Positions 26,007 through 34,822 of a DNA stretch of 64,000 bases are shown here, one piece after another. Numbering within the stretch: position 1 is the first letter of the stretch; each line of letters opens with the position of its first letter. The position numbers and the translations under genes were made by a program. Where the stretch lies: contig CAVUEG010000007.1 of NCBI GenBank assembly GCA_963740525.1, positions 7,758 through 71,757 of the forward strand, read 5' to 3'. The notes under the pieces were generated by a model that was not told the DNA's origin, searched no databases, and worked only from the letters and a program-made list of their open reading frames with translations. The DNA comes from CAVUEG01 sp963740525 (GTDB lineage: Bacteria > Actinomycetota > Actinomycetes > Propionibacteriales > Nocardioidaceae).

Positions 26007-26732
26007 TCAGCGGCTGACGATGCCGTGCTCGTAGGCGTAGATGACCGCATGGACCCGGTCGCGGACGTCCAGCTTCATCAGCACCCGGCTGACGTGGGTC
26101 TTCACCGTGGTCTCGGAGACGACGAAGGCGTCAGCGATCTCGCTGTTGGTCAGGCCACGAGCGATCAGCTCGAGGGTCTCCCGCTCGCGCTGGGTGAGCG
26201 TCGCCAGCCGAGGGTCCTCGGTCCCGTTGCCGGCCGAGTGGTTGATCAGGAACGACTCGATCATCCTGCGGGTGATGGTGGGGGCGAGGAGGGACTCGCC
26301 CGAGTGCACGGCGTGGATGCCGGCCACCAGCAGCTCGGGCTGGATGTCCTTGAGCAGGAAGCCGCTGGCTCCGGCCTGGAGGGCGTCGTAGACGTAGTCG
26401 TCCATGTCGAAGGTGGTCAGCATGATCACCTTCGCGTGGCAGCGGTCATCGGTGGTCAGCCGACGGGTGGCCTCGACGCCGTCGACATTCGGCATCCGGA
26501 CGTCCATCAGGACGACGTCGGGTGCGAGCTCCCGGGTGAGCGCCACCGCCTCCAGCCCGTCGGCGGCCTCACCGACGATCTCGAGGTCGGGCTCGATCTC
26601 CAGGACCATCCGGAACCCGCGCCGCACCAGGGCCTGGTCGTCGGCGATCAGGACACGGGTGACAGCGCTGCTCGGGTCCCTCGGGTCCCTCGGGTCGCTC
26701 GGGTCGCTCGCGCCGCTCGTGGACGCGCTCAT
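26007..26732 (-). CDS. NarL/LuxR-type response regulator, 241 aa
   Basis: The receiver domain (about residues 25-145) has the phospho-acceptor Asp in DVVLMDVRMP, the switch Thr in MLTTFD and Lys in FLLKD. The C-terminal LuxR helix-turn-helix reads LTQRERETLELIARGLTNSEIADAF and ETTVKTHV. The N-terminus carries a run of SDPSDPRDPRDP, a low-complexity tail outside the domain. It overlaps the sensor kinase gene by 4 bases, so the two form one operon. Confidence 0.93.
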   Translation of the reverse strand: MSASTSGASDPSDPRDPRDPSSAVTRVLIADDQALVRRGFRMVLEIEPDLEIVGEAADGLEAVALTRELAPDVVLMDVRMPNVDGVEATRRLTTDDRCHAKVIMLTTFDMDDYVYDALQAGASGFLLKDIQPELLVAGIHAVHSGESLLAPTITRRMIESFLINHSAGNGTEDPRLATLTQRERETLELIARGLTNSEIADAFVVSETTVKTHVSRVLMKLDVRDRVHAVIYAYEHGIVSR

Positions 26733-27862
26733 GCCGGTGCCAGGGGAAGCGTGGCGAGCAGCTCGAAACCGCCCTGGTCGCCGGGTCGGGCGACCAGCTC
26801 ACCCCCGTAGACGGAGACGCGTTCGCGCAGCCCGAGGAGGCCGTGCCCGGCCTCGGCGCCGGGTTCGACCCGTCGTCCGTCGTCGCGGATCGCGAGCTCG
26901 AGGTGGTCGGCGGCGTACCCGATCGAGACCTCGGCGTGGGTGGGCGACACTGCGTGGCGCAGGGCGTTCGTCAGAGCCTCCTGGACCAGCCGGTAGGCGG
27001 TGAGGTCGAGCCCCGGCGCCAGCGGCTGTACCTCGCCGGTGACCGCCACGGCGACCGGGAGGCCGGCGCTCTCGAACTGCTCGACGAGCCCGGTGAGCTG
27101 GGCGAGCCCGGGGGCGGGCTCACGGCCGGCTGCCTCGTCGCTCTGGCGCAGCACCCCGACCATGCGCCGCATCTCGGCCAGCGCCTCGCGTCCGGTGGAC
27201 TCCACCGTCTCGAGTGCCTCGCGCTCGGCGGACTGGTTCTCGCCCAGCCTGCGTCGCACGGCGGAGGCCTGCACGGTCATGATGCTGACGCTGTGACCGA
27301 TCACGTCGTGCAGCTCCCGCGCGATACGGGTGCGTTCCTCGTTGACCGCCCGAGCGGCAAGATCCTGCCGCCGGAGCCGGCGCTGCTCGGCGTTCAGCAC
27401 GGTGCTGCGCACGAGGGCCCCGGCGAGCCACGCGATCACCCAGGGCGACCACCACACCGCCTGGAGGGCTTTGGCCGAGGCCGTCGACGTGACCGGGTCG
27501 AAGGCGGTCCAAGCGAGCCCGAGGACCAGCAGCAGGACCAGGCCCCACCAAGCCGGCCTCCGCTCTTCCCAGCGGGCGACGCTGTACGCCGCCACCATCG
27601 GTGGCACGGCCACGCCGAACCCCTCGGGCGACCCGACGGCAGCGAACTCCGCGACGTAGATCGCGACCAGCCCTGCCAGGACTGCGATCGGGTTGACGCG
27701 GCGCCCCAGCAGCAGCAGGGCGCCGAGTCCGTAGGCAAGTGCCTCGACCCAGTGCAGGCCCTGACGATGGGTGGCCCCGGCACCCGACCACGCCTCGAGC
27801 TGTCCGGGAACGAGGACGGCGCAGACCACGAGAGCGTCGAACAGCACGTTGCGCCTGGTCAC
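26729..27862 (-). CDS. Sensor histidine kinase, NarX/DesK type, 377 aa
   Basis: The N-terminal 150 residues hold about five membrane segments. The HisKA_3 dimerisation domain follows with the phosphorylated His in ARELHDVIGHSVSIM (about residue 190). The ATP-binding domain contains YRLVQEALTNALRHA (N box) and HGLLGLRERVSVYGGEL (G2 region). There is no large extracellular sensor domain, so the signal is probably sensed within the membrane. It starts with a GTG at 27862 and forms a two-component system with the regulator that overlaps it. Confidence 0.92.
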   Translation of the reverse strand: MTRRNVLFDALVVCAVLVPGQLEAWSGAGATHRQGLHWVEALAYGLGALLLLGRRVNPIAVLAGLVAIYVAEFAAVGSPEGFGVAVPPMVAAYSVARWEERRPAWWGLVLLLVLGLAWTAFDPVTSTASAKALQAVWWSPWVIAWLAGALVRSTVLNAEQRRLRRQDLAARAVNEERTRIARELHDVIGHSVSIMTVQASAVRRRLGENQSAEREALETVESTGREALAEMRRMVGVLRQSDEAAGREPAPGLAQLTGLVEQFESAGLPVAVAVTGEVQPLAPGLDLTAYRLVQEALTNALRHAVSPTHAEVSIGYAADHLELAIRDDGRRVEPGAEAGHGLLGLRERVSVYGGELVARPGDQGGFELLATLPLAPA

Positions 27863-28072
27863 GACCCGACGCTACCGCCGCGACGGACCACGTGAAGTCA
27901 TTCCTCCGGACGATTCGCTCCTCCGCCGACAGGACGAGCGAAGGGGTCGACCGACGGTCCCGCGATCTCCTCAGCGCGGCCGACGCGGGGGAGTGCTCGG
28001 CCGACCTAGCGTCGCAACCGTCCAACCGACGGCCGCGTCGAGGCGGTCCGCTCACCATCACAGGAGGACCTC

Positions 28073-28699
28073 ATGATCTCTCAACGCACAACGGGAGCCG
28101 CACTTCTGCTCTACGGGGTGGCGACGTTCGCCGCGACCGTCCTGTCCAAGGCGCCCGGGGGCGACTACGAGCCCGCAAGCGTGGCCGGCTACATCGACTC
28201 CGGACACTTCCCGGTCGCCTTCGCCGCTGCGTACCTCGGCTGCCTCGGTGCCGTCGCGGCCCTGGTCTTCGCCCTGGGGATCCGCGAGCAGCTCGGTCGG
28301 TACGCCGACCTCGGCTGGGGGCTCGGGGTCGCTGCCGCCACGACCGGGGTGGTCGGCTGGTTCATCAGTGCCGGGGTGGACGTCGCGATGGCCGAGGGTG
28401 GGACGACCGTGCCGGCAGGAGTCCCGCACCCGGTGGTGTACACGCTCACCGAGATCGGCAACCTCGTCAGCTGGTGCGCGCCGGCCCTGTTCGTGGGCCT
28501 GATCGGCCTGGTCCTCTCGAGAGTCACGACGCTGCCCCGATGGCTGCGGGTCTTCTCGGCCGTCGCCGGGGTCTGCGGCATCCTGGCGCCGTTCTTCTTC
28601 ACGTTCTTCCTGTACCTGCTCTGGGCGCTCACGCTGGGCGCCGTACTGATGACGCGACAGACGTCCGACGTTCAGCGGCCGGTGCCGTCGATCGTGTAG
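28073..28699 (+). CDS. Membrane protein (DUF4386-like), 208 aa
   Basis: Six hydrophobic segments are visible over 208 residues, with few charged loops. The pattern of small membrane protein with a first segment ALLLYGVATFAATVLSK and a late FFFTFFLYLLWALTLG resembles DUF4386-type proteins, but the match is weak. It is divergent from the sensor kinase, with 210 bases between, and the preceding CAGGAGG site at the ATG is good. It may be a target of the two-component system, since such neighbours often are. The function is not known. Confidence 0.68.
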   Translation: MISQRTTGAALLLYGVATFAATVLSKAPGGDYEPASVAGYIDSGHFPVAFAAAYLGCLGAVAALVFALGIREQLGRYADLGWGLGVAAATTGVVGWFISAGVDVAMAEGGTTVPAGVPHPVVYTLTEIGNLVSWCAPALFVGLIGLVLSRVTTLPRWLRVFSAVAGVCGILAPFFFTFFLYLLWALTLGAVLMTRQTSDVQRPVPSIV

Positions 28700-28700
28700 T

Positions 28701-28728
28701 CCGGTCGTCAGCCTCGCTCGACGACCGG
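28701..28728. terminator. Inverted repeat between convergent genes
   Basis: CCGGTCGTC and its complement GACGACCGG flank a 10-base loop. The repeat begins 2 bases after the membrane-protein stop and covers the last 21 bases of the converging histidine kinase gene. A bidirectional terminator is the most likely role. Confidence 0.6.
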
Positions 28729-30078
28729 TAGGCGCACGCGGAAGACGGTGCGGTGCGGGTCCTCGACGAGCTCGACGTCTCCACCCAGGTCGCGGGCGGT
28801 CTCGCGGGCCAGCCAGAGCCCGAGTCCGCCCGCGACGCTGGCGTCTCGGCTGCTGACCCAGGCGTCGAACACGTGCGGGAGCAGGTCGGGGGCCACCGGG
28901 TCTCCGGTGTTGGAGATCGACACCTCCAGCGTCCGCCGTCCTTCCCCCTCCAGCCGCGCCTCGACGTCGACCGAGCCGCCCTCCGGGGTGTGGCGCAAGG
29001 CGTTGTCGAGGATCGGCTCGACGATCTCGACGATCTCGACGCAGCTCGTTTCGCCGGTGATCTCCTCGTCGATGCCCAGGGCCAAGGTCACCTGCGCGAG
29101 TGTGGCCTGTCGGTGCCAGCGGCTGCTCGCGTCGCCGAGCACGTCACGGACGGACTCGGGAGCTGGCTCGCGGGCCCGGATCCGGGCGAGCATCCGGTCC
29201 ACGATCGAGGTCAGCTGGTCGGCGTCGTGCACGACCCGCTCGAGAGCGGCGGTCAGCTCGGCGGGATCGGTCTCGCGCAGCGCCAGCTCGGCTTCCGCGC
29301 GCAGGGTCGCGACGGGAGTTCGCAGCCGGTGGCCGGCGTCGGCGGCGAACGCCAGCTCAGTGGCATGGCCCTGATGTAGTCGCACCAGCATCCGGTTGAG
29401 TGCCTCGACCAGACGAGCGAGCTCGACGTCGCGGCGTGGGACCGGAAGCCCCGAGGCGAGGTCCTGGGGCCTGACCGCCTCTGCGTCCTCGGCGATGCGA
29501 GTGACACTGGCCAACGCGCGGCCGGTGAGGGCCCAGGACAAGGCCGTCATCGCCAGCACGACCGCGCTCAGCCCTCCGATGAGGAGCCCGAGCAGGTTCG
29601 AGCTGGCGGCGTTGAAGCCTTCGGCATCGACCGCCACGACGAGCGCGCCGGTGCCCGCGGGCGAACCGGCGTTCCTGGCGAGCTCGACGGGTACGGCGAG
29701 GACCGCGAGGTCGATGTCGGGACGTTGGAGAGCGAGCCTCTCCTCGACCCCGTTGGGGGACGCGCGCACCGTCGTGACGTCGACCAGTGGCCGGGCTCCG
29801 GTCAGCGCCGGGCTGCTGGCGCGGATCGTGCCGTCGGGCCCGATGACCTGCACCAGGTCGGTCTTGGGGCTTCCGGCGTCCTGGCTGATCGAGCCGTCGG
29901 TGGTGACCTCATCCCGAGCGAGCTCGACGCGGCTCAGCAACGCAGCGTGGATGGCCTGGTCCTCGGCATGGTTGATCCGCCAGCTCGCGACCACACCGAA
30001 GACCAGGGCGAAGGCGAAGCCCACGAGCGCGGCACCCAGGACCAGCCGGTTGCGCAACGAGGACGGACTGAAGTTCAC
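28708..30078 (-). CDS. Sensor histidine kinase, HisKA type, 456 aa
   Basis: One membrane segment lies at the N-terminus (about 13-35) and a second near 180-200, with an outer sensor domain between. After a HAMP-like linker (about 200-250, including ALTGRALASVTRIAEDAEAVRP), the HisKA domain has the phospho-His in FAADAGHRLRTPVATLRAEAEL. The ATPase domain has N box EPILDNALRHTPEG and G-rich AGGLGLWLARETARDLGG. The usual S-H-E/D-L is GHRLRTP here, as in several actinobacterial kinases. The GTG start at 30078 overlaps the response-regulator stop by 4 bases. It belongs to the same two-component system. Confidence 0.9.
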   Translation of the reverse strand: MNFSPSSLRNRLVLGAALVGFAFALVFGVVASWRINHAEDQAIHAALLSRVELARDEVTTDGSISQDAGSPKTDLVQVIGPDGTIRASSPALTGARPLVDVTTVRASPNGVEERLALQRPDIDLAVLAVPVELARNAGSPAGTGALVVAVDAEGFNAASSNLLGLLIGGLSAVVLAMTALSWALTGRALASVTRIAEDAEAVRPQDLASGLPVPRRDVELARLVEALNRMLVRLHQGHATELAFAADAGHRLRTPVATLRAEAELALRETDPAELTAALERVVHDADQLTSIVDRMLARIRAREPAPESVRDVLGDASSRWHRQATLAQVTLALGIDEEITGETSCVEIVEIVEPILDNALRHTPEGGSVDVEARLEGEGRRTLEVSISNTGDPVAPDLLPHVFDAWVSSRDASVAGGLGLWLARETARDLGGDVELVEDPHRTVFRVRLPVVERG

Positions 30079-30752
30079 GAGAGGTCCACCAGCCGGTATC
30101 CGACGCCTCGGAACGTCTCGATGAGTTCGGGACATCCTGCTTCGGCGAGCCGCTTGCGCAGGTAGCGGACGTAGACGTCGACCACGTTGGAGGTGCCGTC
30201 GTACGCGTAGTCCCACACGTGGTCGAGGATCTCGGTACGTCGGAGCACATCACCGGGACGTCGCATGAAGTAGTCGAGCAGGGCGAACTCGCGCGGCGAG
30301 AGGGAGACGACCTGTCCCTTCCATCGCGCCTGGTGCTCGGCCGGGTCGAGCACCAGGTCGCCGTTGCGCAGCTCGGTCGGTCGTTCGGTCTCGCCACGCC
30401 GCAGAAGCGCACGGAGACGTGCGGCGAGCTCGCCGAACGCGAAGGGCTTGCCGAGGTAGTCGTCGGCCCCGCAGTCGAGCCCCGCGATCCGGTCGCTCAC
30501 GCCCGTGCGTGCGGTGAGCATCAGCACCGGGGTCCAGTGGCCCTCGCTGCGGAACCAGCGGCACCAGTCCAGCCCCGACTCGGGGCCCGGAAGCCCGACG
30601 TCGCACACCACCGCGTCGAAGGGGGTGCTTTCGACGGCATGGCGGGCATCGGCGCCGTCCTTGGCCACGTCGACGGCCCACCCCTCCTGCGCCAGTCCCC
30701 GGCGCAGCAGGCCGGCCATCCGGATGTCGTCCTCGATCACGAGCAGCTTCAT
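30075..30752 (-). CDS. OmpR-type response regulator, 225 aa
   Basis: The receiver domain opens with KLLVIEDDIRMAGLL, carries the phospho-acceptor Asp in DAVVCDVGLPG and has Thr in MLTARTG and Lys in LGKPFAFGEL. The winged-helix OmpR domain (about residues 125-222) ends in TVRGVGYRL-like FRGVGYRLVDL. It is coupled to the histidine kinase downstream. It lies 58 bases downstream of the ABC permease gene in the same direction, so the six genes from 35499 to 28708 may form one unit, with the kinase and regulator controlling the transporter. That link is inferred. Confidence 0.92.
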   Translation of the reverse strand: MKLLVIEDDIRMAGLLRRGLAQEGWAVDVAKDGADARHAVESTPFDAVVCDVGLPGPESGLDWCRWFRSEGHWTPVLMLTARTGVSDRIAGLDCGADDYLGKPFAFGELAARLRALLRRGETERPTELRNGDLVLDPAEHQARWKGQVVSLSPREFALLDYFMRRPGDVLRRTEILDHVWDYAYDGTSNVVDVYVRYLRKRLAEAGCPELIETFRGVGYRLVDLS

Positions 30753-30810
30753 CGAACGGCCTCCTGACTCGAGGCTAGTCCGTGCGGGGCTGCCGCGGCG
30801 GCGCCGGCAC

Positions 30811-33450
30811 TCACAGGTCCCGCAGCTCGTGAGGACCGGCCCGGGCCACCAGCCGGCCGGCGCCGGAGACGACCAGCACCGTCACGCCCGCGACGAGCGC
30901 GACCAGGAACGTCAGGTAGCCCCACGGCACGGTCGCTGCGGCGGGTGCCGGGTCGAAGATGCCGGTCAGCACCTTGACCAGCAGGTAGGAGATCGTGACC
31001 CCGATCAGCGCACCTCCGAGGACACCCGCCACGACCACGGCCCGCGCCTCGGCCGCGAGGAAGCGTCCACGTTGCCGGGCGGTGGCGCCGAGTGCCGCGA
31101 GGAGTACGAGTGCGCGTCGCCGTTCGACGATGCCGCCCAGGAGAGCCAGGCCCGAGCAGGCCAGCGCGAGCGCCACACCGAACCCGAGCTCCAGCCTGGA
31201 GAGGCCGGACAGGTCGGTCCCGGCGAGCCCGGAAGCGCTGGTCACGCCCGCCCCGGCGGTGGAGATGTCCTGGACGCGCGCACCGGGAGCGGAGCTGGAC
31301 AGCTGGGATCGCAGGGAGGCTGCCGTCGCGGCCGGAGTCCTCGTCGAGACCAGGAACGTGCCCACGGCGTCGGATCCGGTCTGCTGGGTCACGTAGTCGG
31401 CATTGGCCACGATGAAGCTGTCCTTGGGTGCGGTCGGCCATTCCGTGACCTGCCCGACGACATGGAAGTCCACGGGCCGGTAGGCGTGGTTCGGTCCGGT
31501 CTGCAGGCGGATCCTGATCAGGTCACCCGAGTGGAGCTGGTAGTCGTGCAGGGTCTCGGCCGACAGCAGGACGCCGTCGGGCGTGGCCTGCAGCGTGGCG
31601 AGCGTCTGGGCGATGGTCGATCCGGGCACGAACGCGTCCTGGAGCGGTCCGACGCGGGCGAAGGAGCTCGCCTGCACGCCGTACAGGTCCTGGAGGTCCG
31701 GTCCGACGTAGCCGAAGCGGTGCTGCAGCGGCTCGACCGCGGCCACTCCCGGGGCCCGGGCGAGGGCGGCTGCCGCACCCGGGCCCACCGCGGATCCCGG
31801 GGGCTCGACCACCGCGACATCGCTGCCGACGGTGAGGGCGACGTCGAGTCGCGACTGGGTGTCGTAGGTGGCGGTGAAGATCGCCGTGGACACGGCCAGA
31901 CCGAGCGCCACCGCCAGGCCGGCGGCACCGCGAGCGATGACGCGGCGCCGCTGACGCAGGGCCGCCGCCTCGAGCTCGGGAGCGCTCCCGGGTCGGCCGA
32001 GGGACCACCGCCCGGTACGCCGCCCGGTGGCCCACGAGGTGATCCGCCACACGAGCAGAGCGAGACCAGGCCAGGCCAGGGCCGGGCCCGCGAGGGCGGC
32101 GTAGTTGACCTGGGTCTGCGGGATGCCTTCGGGTGCCAGCACGACCTGGTAGCCGCTGCGCGCGGTCAGCGCGAAGGAGAGGGCGGCGCCGGCAAGCAGG
32201 AGGACGTCGAGGCCGGCCTTCAGCGGCCACGGAGTGCCGCTGCGCTGTCCGCGCGAGGCCTCGGCCGCGACACCGGTGCGCTCGCGCCCGACGGCCAGCC
32301 GCAGCACGGATCCGGCCTGGGTCGCCAGGGCGAGGAGCAGCCCACCGACCACGGCCGCGACCGTCCACCCGAACGACAGGGAGGTGCCCGCGGGGAGCGC
32401 CATCGCGACGGCGAGGAGCGCCAGCGGCACGCCCAGCACGGCGCCCACCACGGCGATGGCCACCGACTCGCCGGCCACCATCCGCACCACCTGGGGGAGC
32501 GACGCACCGCGCAGGCGCAGCAGGGCGATCTCGCGCCGACGCCGGTCCGAGCGCAGGGCCACCACGAGCCCGGCGACGACCGCAGCCAGGGCGAGGCCGG
32601 GCAGGCCGAGGAGCAGGAAGAGGAGGTTGGCGTACTGCGCGTCCTCGCCGGCCAGCGTCAGCGCCGTGCCGAGGTTGTCCCCGACCAGCGCGCCACCGGC
32701 CACGGCGGCCTGGAAGTGGTTGGCGCGGCCCTGGATGGCGATCGCAGCGGTCTGGGGGTCGGCCGGGAGGCCGTGGTGAGTGAAGCCGACATGGAGCTGG
32801 TGGACGACGGTGGTGCTGCCGACCACGGAGCGGAACACGTCCGGCGGGACGAGGACGACGTTGTCGGGCGGCGCGCTGGCCCCGGCACCCGGTGCGAGAC
32901 CGACCACCTGGAAGAACGAGTCCTCGGCGGGCATGTCCACGACACCGTCGATCGTGAGCGGTTGGGTGCCGGAGGCGGTGCGGACGCTGATCTGCGCGCC
33001 CGGCTCGACCGCGAGGTTCGCGGCGGTCTGCTGGAACAGCATCGAGCCCGAGGTCGCACCCAGCAGGTGGCGCAGCTCCCCGGGGAAGGTCTGCGCGTAG
33101 GCAGGGGGGATGGACACGACGTACGCCGCGCCGGTGGTGCGTGCTCCTTGGGCGCCGGTGGACTCGAGCGCGCGCACCTGCGCGAAGTCGACCTGGGCGA
33201 CCGCTCGTACCCCAGGCAGCGCGTGCACGTCGTGGGCGACCTTCGCGAGCTCGCCCTGGGGGGTCACCTGGACCTGCCAGTCGACCGGCACCGAAGCCGC
33301 CGCACGCACCGTCAATGCGGCGTGGCTCTGGGTCACGAACGCGCCCAGTGAGGCGACGAACGCCACGGTCAGGGCGATGCTGACGGCGGCTACCAGCATC
33401 TCCAGGGGGCGGCGTCGCAGGAGTCCGGCAAGCCATCTGGTGGTTCTCAT
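30811..33450 (-). CDS. FtsX-like ABC transporter permease with two permease modules, 879 aa
   Basis: The first membrane segment is at residues 15-35, followed by a large outer domain (about 40-250), then a group of three segments (about 255-385) that ends one FtsX module. A further stretch with segments near 415, 455 and 500 leads to a second outer domain (about 520-730) and a closing module with three segments (about 740-870). Such long proteins with two FtsX domains serve as full permeases of the LolC/MacB-related type, and move lipids or peptides by mechanotransmission rather than ordinary transport. It is coupled by a 4-base overlap to the two ATPase genes and a lipoprotein. The substrate is unknown. 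Confidence 0.87.
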   Translation of the reverse strand: MRTTRWLAGLLRRRPLEMLVAAVSIALTVAFVASLGAFVTQSHAALTVRAAASVPVDWQVQVTPQGELAKVAHDVHALPGVRAVAQVDFAQVRALESTGAQGARTTGAAYVVSIPPAYAQTFPGELRHLLGATSGSMLFQQTAANLAVEPGAQISVRTASGTQPLTIDGVVDMPAEDSFFQVVGLAPGAGASAPPDNVVLVPPDVFRSVVGSTTVVHQLHVGFTHHGLPADPQTAAIAIQGRANHFQAAVAGGALVGDNLGTALTLAGEDAQYANLLFLLLGLPGLALAAVVAGLVVALRSDRRRREIALLRLRGASLPQVVRMVAGESVAIAVVGAVLGVPLALLAVAMALPAGTSLSFGWTVAAVVGGLLLALATQAGSVLRLAVGRERTGVAAEASRGQRSGTPWPLKAGLDVLLLAGAALSFALTARSGYQVVLAPEGIPQTQVNYAALAGPALAWPGLALLVWRITSWATGRRTGRWSLGRPGSAPELEAAALRQRRRVIARGAAGLAVALGLAVSTAIFTATYDTQSRLDVALTVGSDVAVVEPPGSAVGPGAAAALARAPGVAAVEPLQHRFGYVGPDLQDLYGVQASSFARVGPLQDAFVPGSTIAQTLATLQATPDGVLLSAETLHDYQLHSGDLIRIRLQTGPNHAYRPVDFHVVGQVTEWPTAPKDSFIVANADYVTQQTGSDAVGTFLVSTRTPAATAASLRSQLSSSAPGARVQDISTAGAGVTSASGLAGTDLSGLSRLELGFGVALALACSGLALLGGIVERRRALVLLAALGATARQRGRFLAAEARAVVVAGVLGGALIGVTISYLLVKVLTGIFDPAPAAATVPWGYLTFLVALVAGVTVLVVSGAGRLVARAGPHELRDL

Positions 33451-34118
33451 CGTGTCCTCACGTCTTGCAGGATGGTGCCGTCGACGACGGCAAGCTCGTG
33501 GTCGAACAGGGCGGCGAGCTCGGGATCATGGGTCGCGATCAGGAGCGCCCCGCCCGTTGCGGACACGCCCTCACGCAGGGCGAGCGCAGCCTCGTGAGCA
33601 TGGGCTCGGTCGAGGGCACCGGTGGGCTCGTCGGCCAGGACCAGCCGGTGGCCGCCCGCCAGCGCCCGGGCGATCGCGACGCGCTGCTGCTGGCCTCCGG
33701 AGAGCTGCGCGGGCAGCGCGTCGGCGAGGTCTCCGGCCGCCACGCTGTCCAGCGCACGACGCGAGTCCTCGACCGCGCTGAGCACGTCTGCGCCGCGCAG
33801 GCGCAGGGGCAGCGTGACGTTCTGGAGCGCGGTGAGCTCGGGCATCAGCGACGGTGCCTGGAACACCATGCCGATCTGCCCTCGTCGCTCGGCCGCGCTC
33901 GTCGAGAGCCCGGGCCAGGCGACGACTCCCTCGGACGGGGCCAGCAGGCCGGCCAAGGCGAGGAGCAGTGTCGTCTTGCCGCTGCCGGACCGCCCGGTCA
34001 GTGCGACCTGTGACCCCGGCGTGATGTCGAGGTCCACGTCGTGCAGGATCCGGGTGGCGCCGTACCGGATGCCGAGCGAGCTCGCCGACACCAGGGGCGC
34101 GCCTTCGGTCGTCGTCAT
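33447..34118 (-). CDS. ABC transporter ATP-binding protein (LolD/MacB type), 223 aa
   Basis: All ATPase motifs are present: Walker A GRSGSGKTTLL near residue 43, a Q-loop FQAPSLMPELTALQNV, the ABC signature LSGGQQQRVAIARALAG, and Walker B LVLADEPTGALD with the H-loop IATHDP. This LolD-like short form normally pairs with FtsX-type permeases. The gene is coupled to the permease downstream and to another ATPase upstream. The two ATPases probably form a heterodimer on the single double-domain permease. Confidence 0.93.
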   Translation of the reverse strand: MTTTEGAPLVSASSLGIRYGATRILHDVDLDITPGSQVALTGRSGSGKTTLLLALAGLLAPSEGVVAWPGLSTSAAERRGQIGMVFQAPSLMPELTALQNVTLPLRLRGADVLSAVEDSRRALDSVAAGDLADALPAQLSGGQQQRVAIARALAGGHRLVLADEPTGALDRAHAHEAALALREGVSATGGALLIATHDPELAALFDHELAVVDGTILQDVRTR

Positions 34119-34822
34119 GACGCCCGCCCGTCCACGAGGTGAACCACCCGGTCGGCGACCTCGGCGACTCGCGGGGAGTGGGTGACGAGCACGGTGGCGC
34201 CGTCGGCGGGCTGGAGAGAGCGCAGGAGCACGAGCAGTGACGCCTCCTCCGCCGTACTCACCTCGGCGGTCGGCTCGTCGGCCAGCAGCAGCCGGGGGCT
34301 GCCGACCAGGGCGACGGCCAGGTTGGCCCGGGCGGTCTCTCCGCCCGACAACGTGGAGGGACGGGCATGGATCCGTTCCGCGAGCTGGACGTCGCCCAGC
34401 AGCGAGCGCAGTTCCGTGGTCGAGGGTGCCCTCGGGCGGAACGAGGAAGCCAGGCGCAGGTTGTCCAGGAGGTCGAGGTGCTCCACCAGGCCGCTGGTCT
34501 GGGTGAGGACGCCGATGAGCTCGCCGCGGAGTCGCGACTGCACGGAGGCGGGTTCGTGGCTGAGCTGTCGCCCGGCGACTCGAACTGACCCGCCGTCGGG
34601 GTCGTCGAGGCCGGCCAGCAGGTTGAGCAAGGTCGACTTGCCTGAACCCGACGGTCCGACGATGGCCACGATCTCCCCCGGGGCGAGGACGAGCGACACG
34701 TCTCGCAACGCAGCGACCTCCTCGCCGCCGCGGCGGAAGAACCGGTGCAGTCCCCGGGCCTCCAGGACCGGCTGCGCAGAGGCCTCGGCCTGGGGTGCGG
34801 GGTCCAGCAGTACGACGCTCAT
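34115..34822 (-). CDS. ABC transporter ATP-binding protein, second ATPase of the pair, 235 aa
   Basis: Walker A reads GPSGSGKSTLLNLL, the Q loop TQTSGLVEHLDLLDNL and the signature LSGGETARANLAVALVG, where the usual Q after GG is E and the following residues differ from consensus. Walker B reads LLLADEPTAEVS, which replaces the usual D-loop Leu-Asp with Val-Ser. The H-loop VTHSPR is intact. The changed signature and D-loop suggest one nucleotide site of the heterodimer may be degenerate, as in asymmetric ABC transporters. It lies between a lipoprotein gene and the other ATPase gene, with 4-base overlaps on both sides. Confidence 0.92.
   Translation of the reverse strand: MSVVLLDPAPQAEASAQPVLEARGLHRFFRRGGEEVAALRDVSLVLAPGEIVAIVGPSGSGKSTLLNLLAGLDDPDGGSVRVAGRQLSHEPASVQSRLRGELIGVLTQTSGLVEHLDLLDNLRLASSFRPRAPSTTELRSLLGDVQLAERIHARPSTLSGGETARANLAVALVGSPRLLLADEPTAEVSTAEEASLLVLLRSLQPADGATVLVTHSPRVAEVADRVVHLVDGRAS

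Noticed and set aside
30505..33351. A 948-residue plus-strand open frame
   Set aside because: It is antisense to the two-component regulator and the ABC permease, has a Gly/Arg/Gln-rich composition with no domain, and arises from high-GC codon bias.
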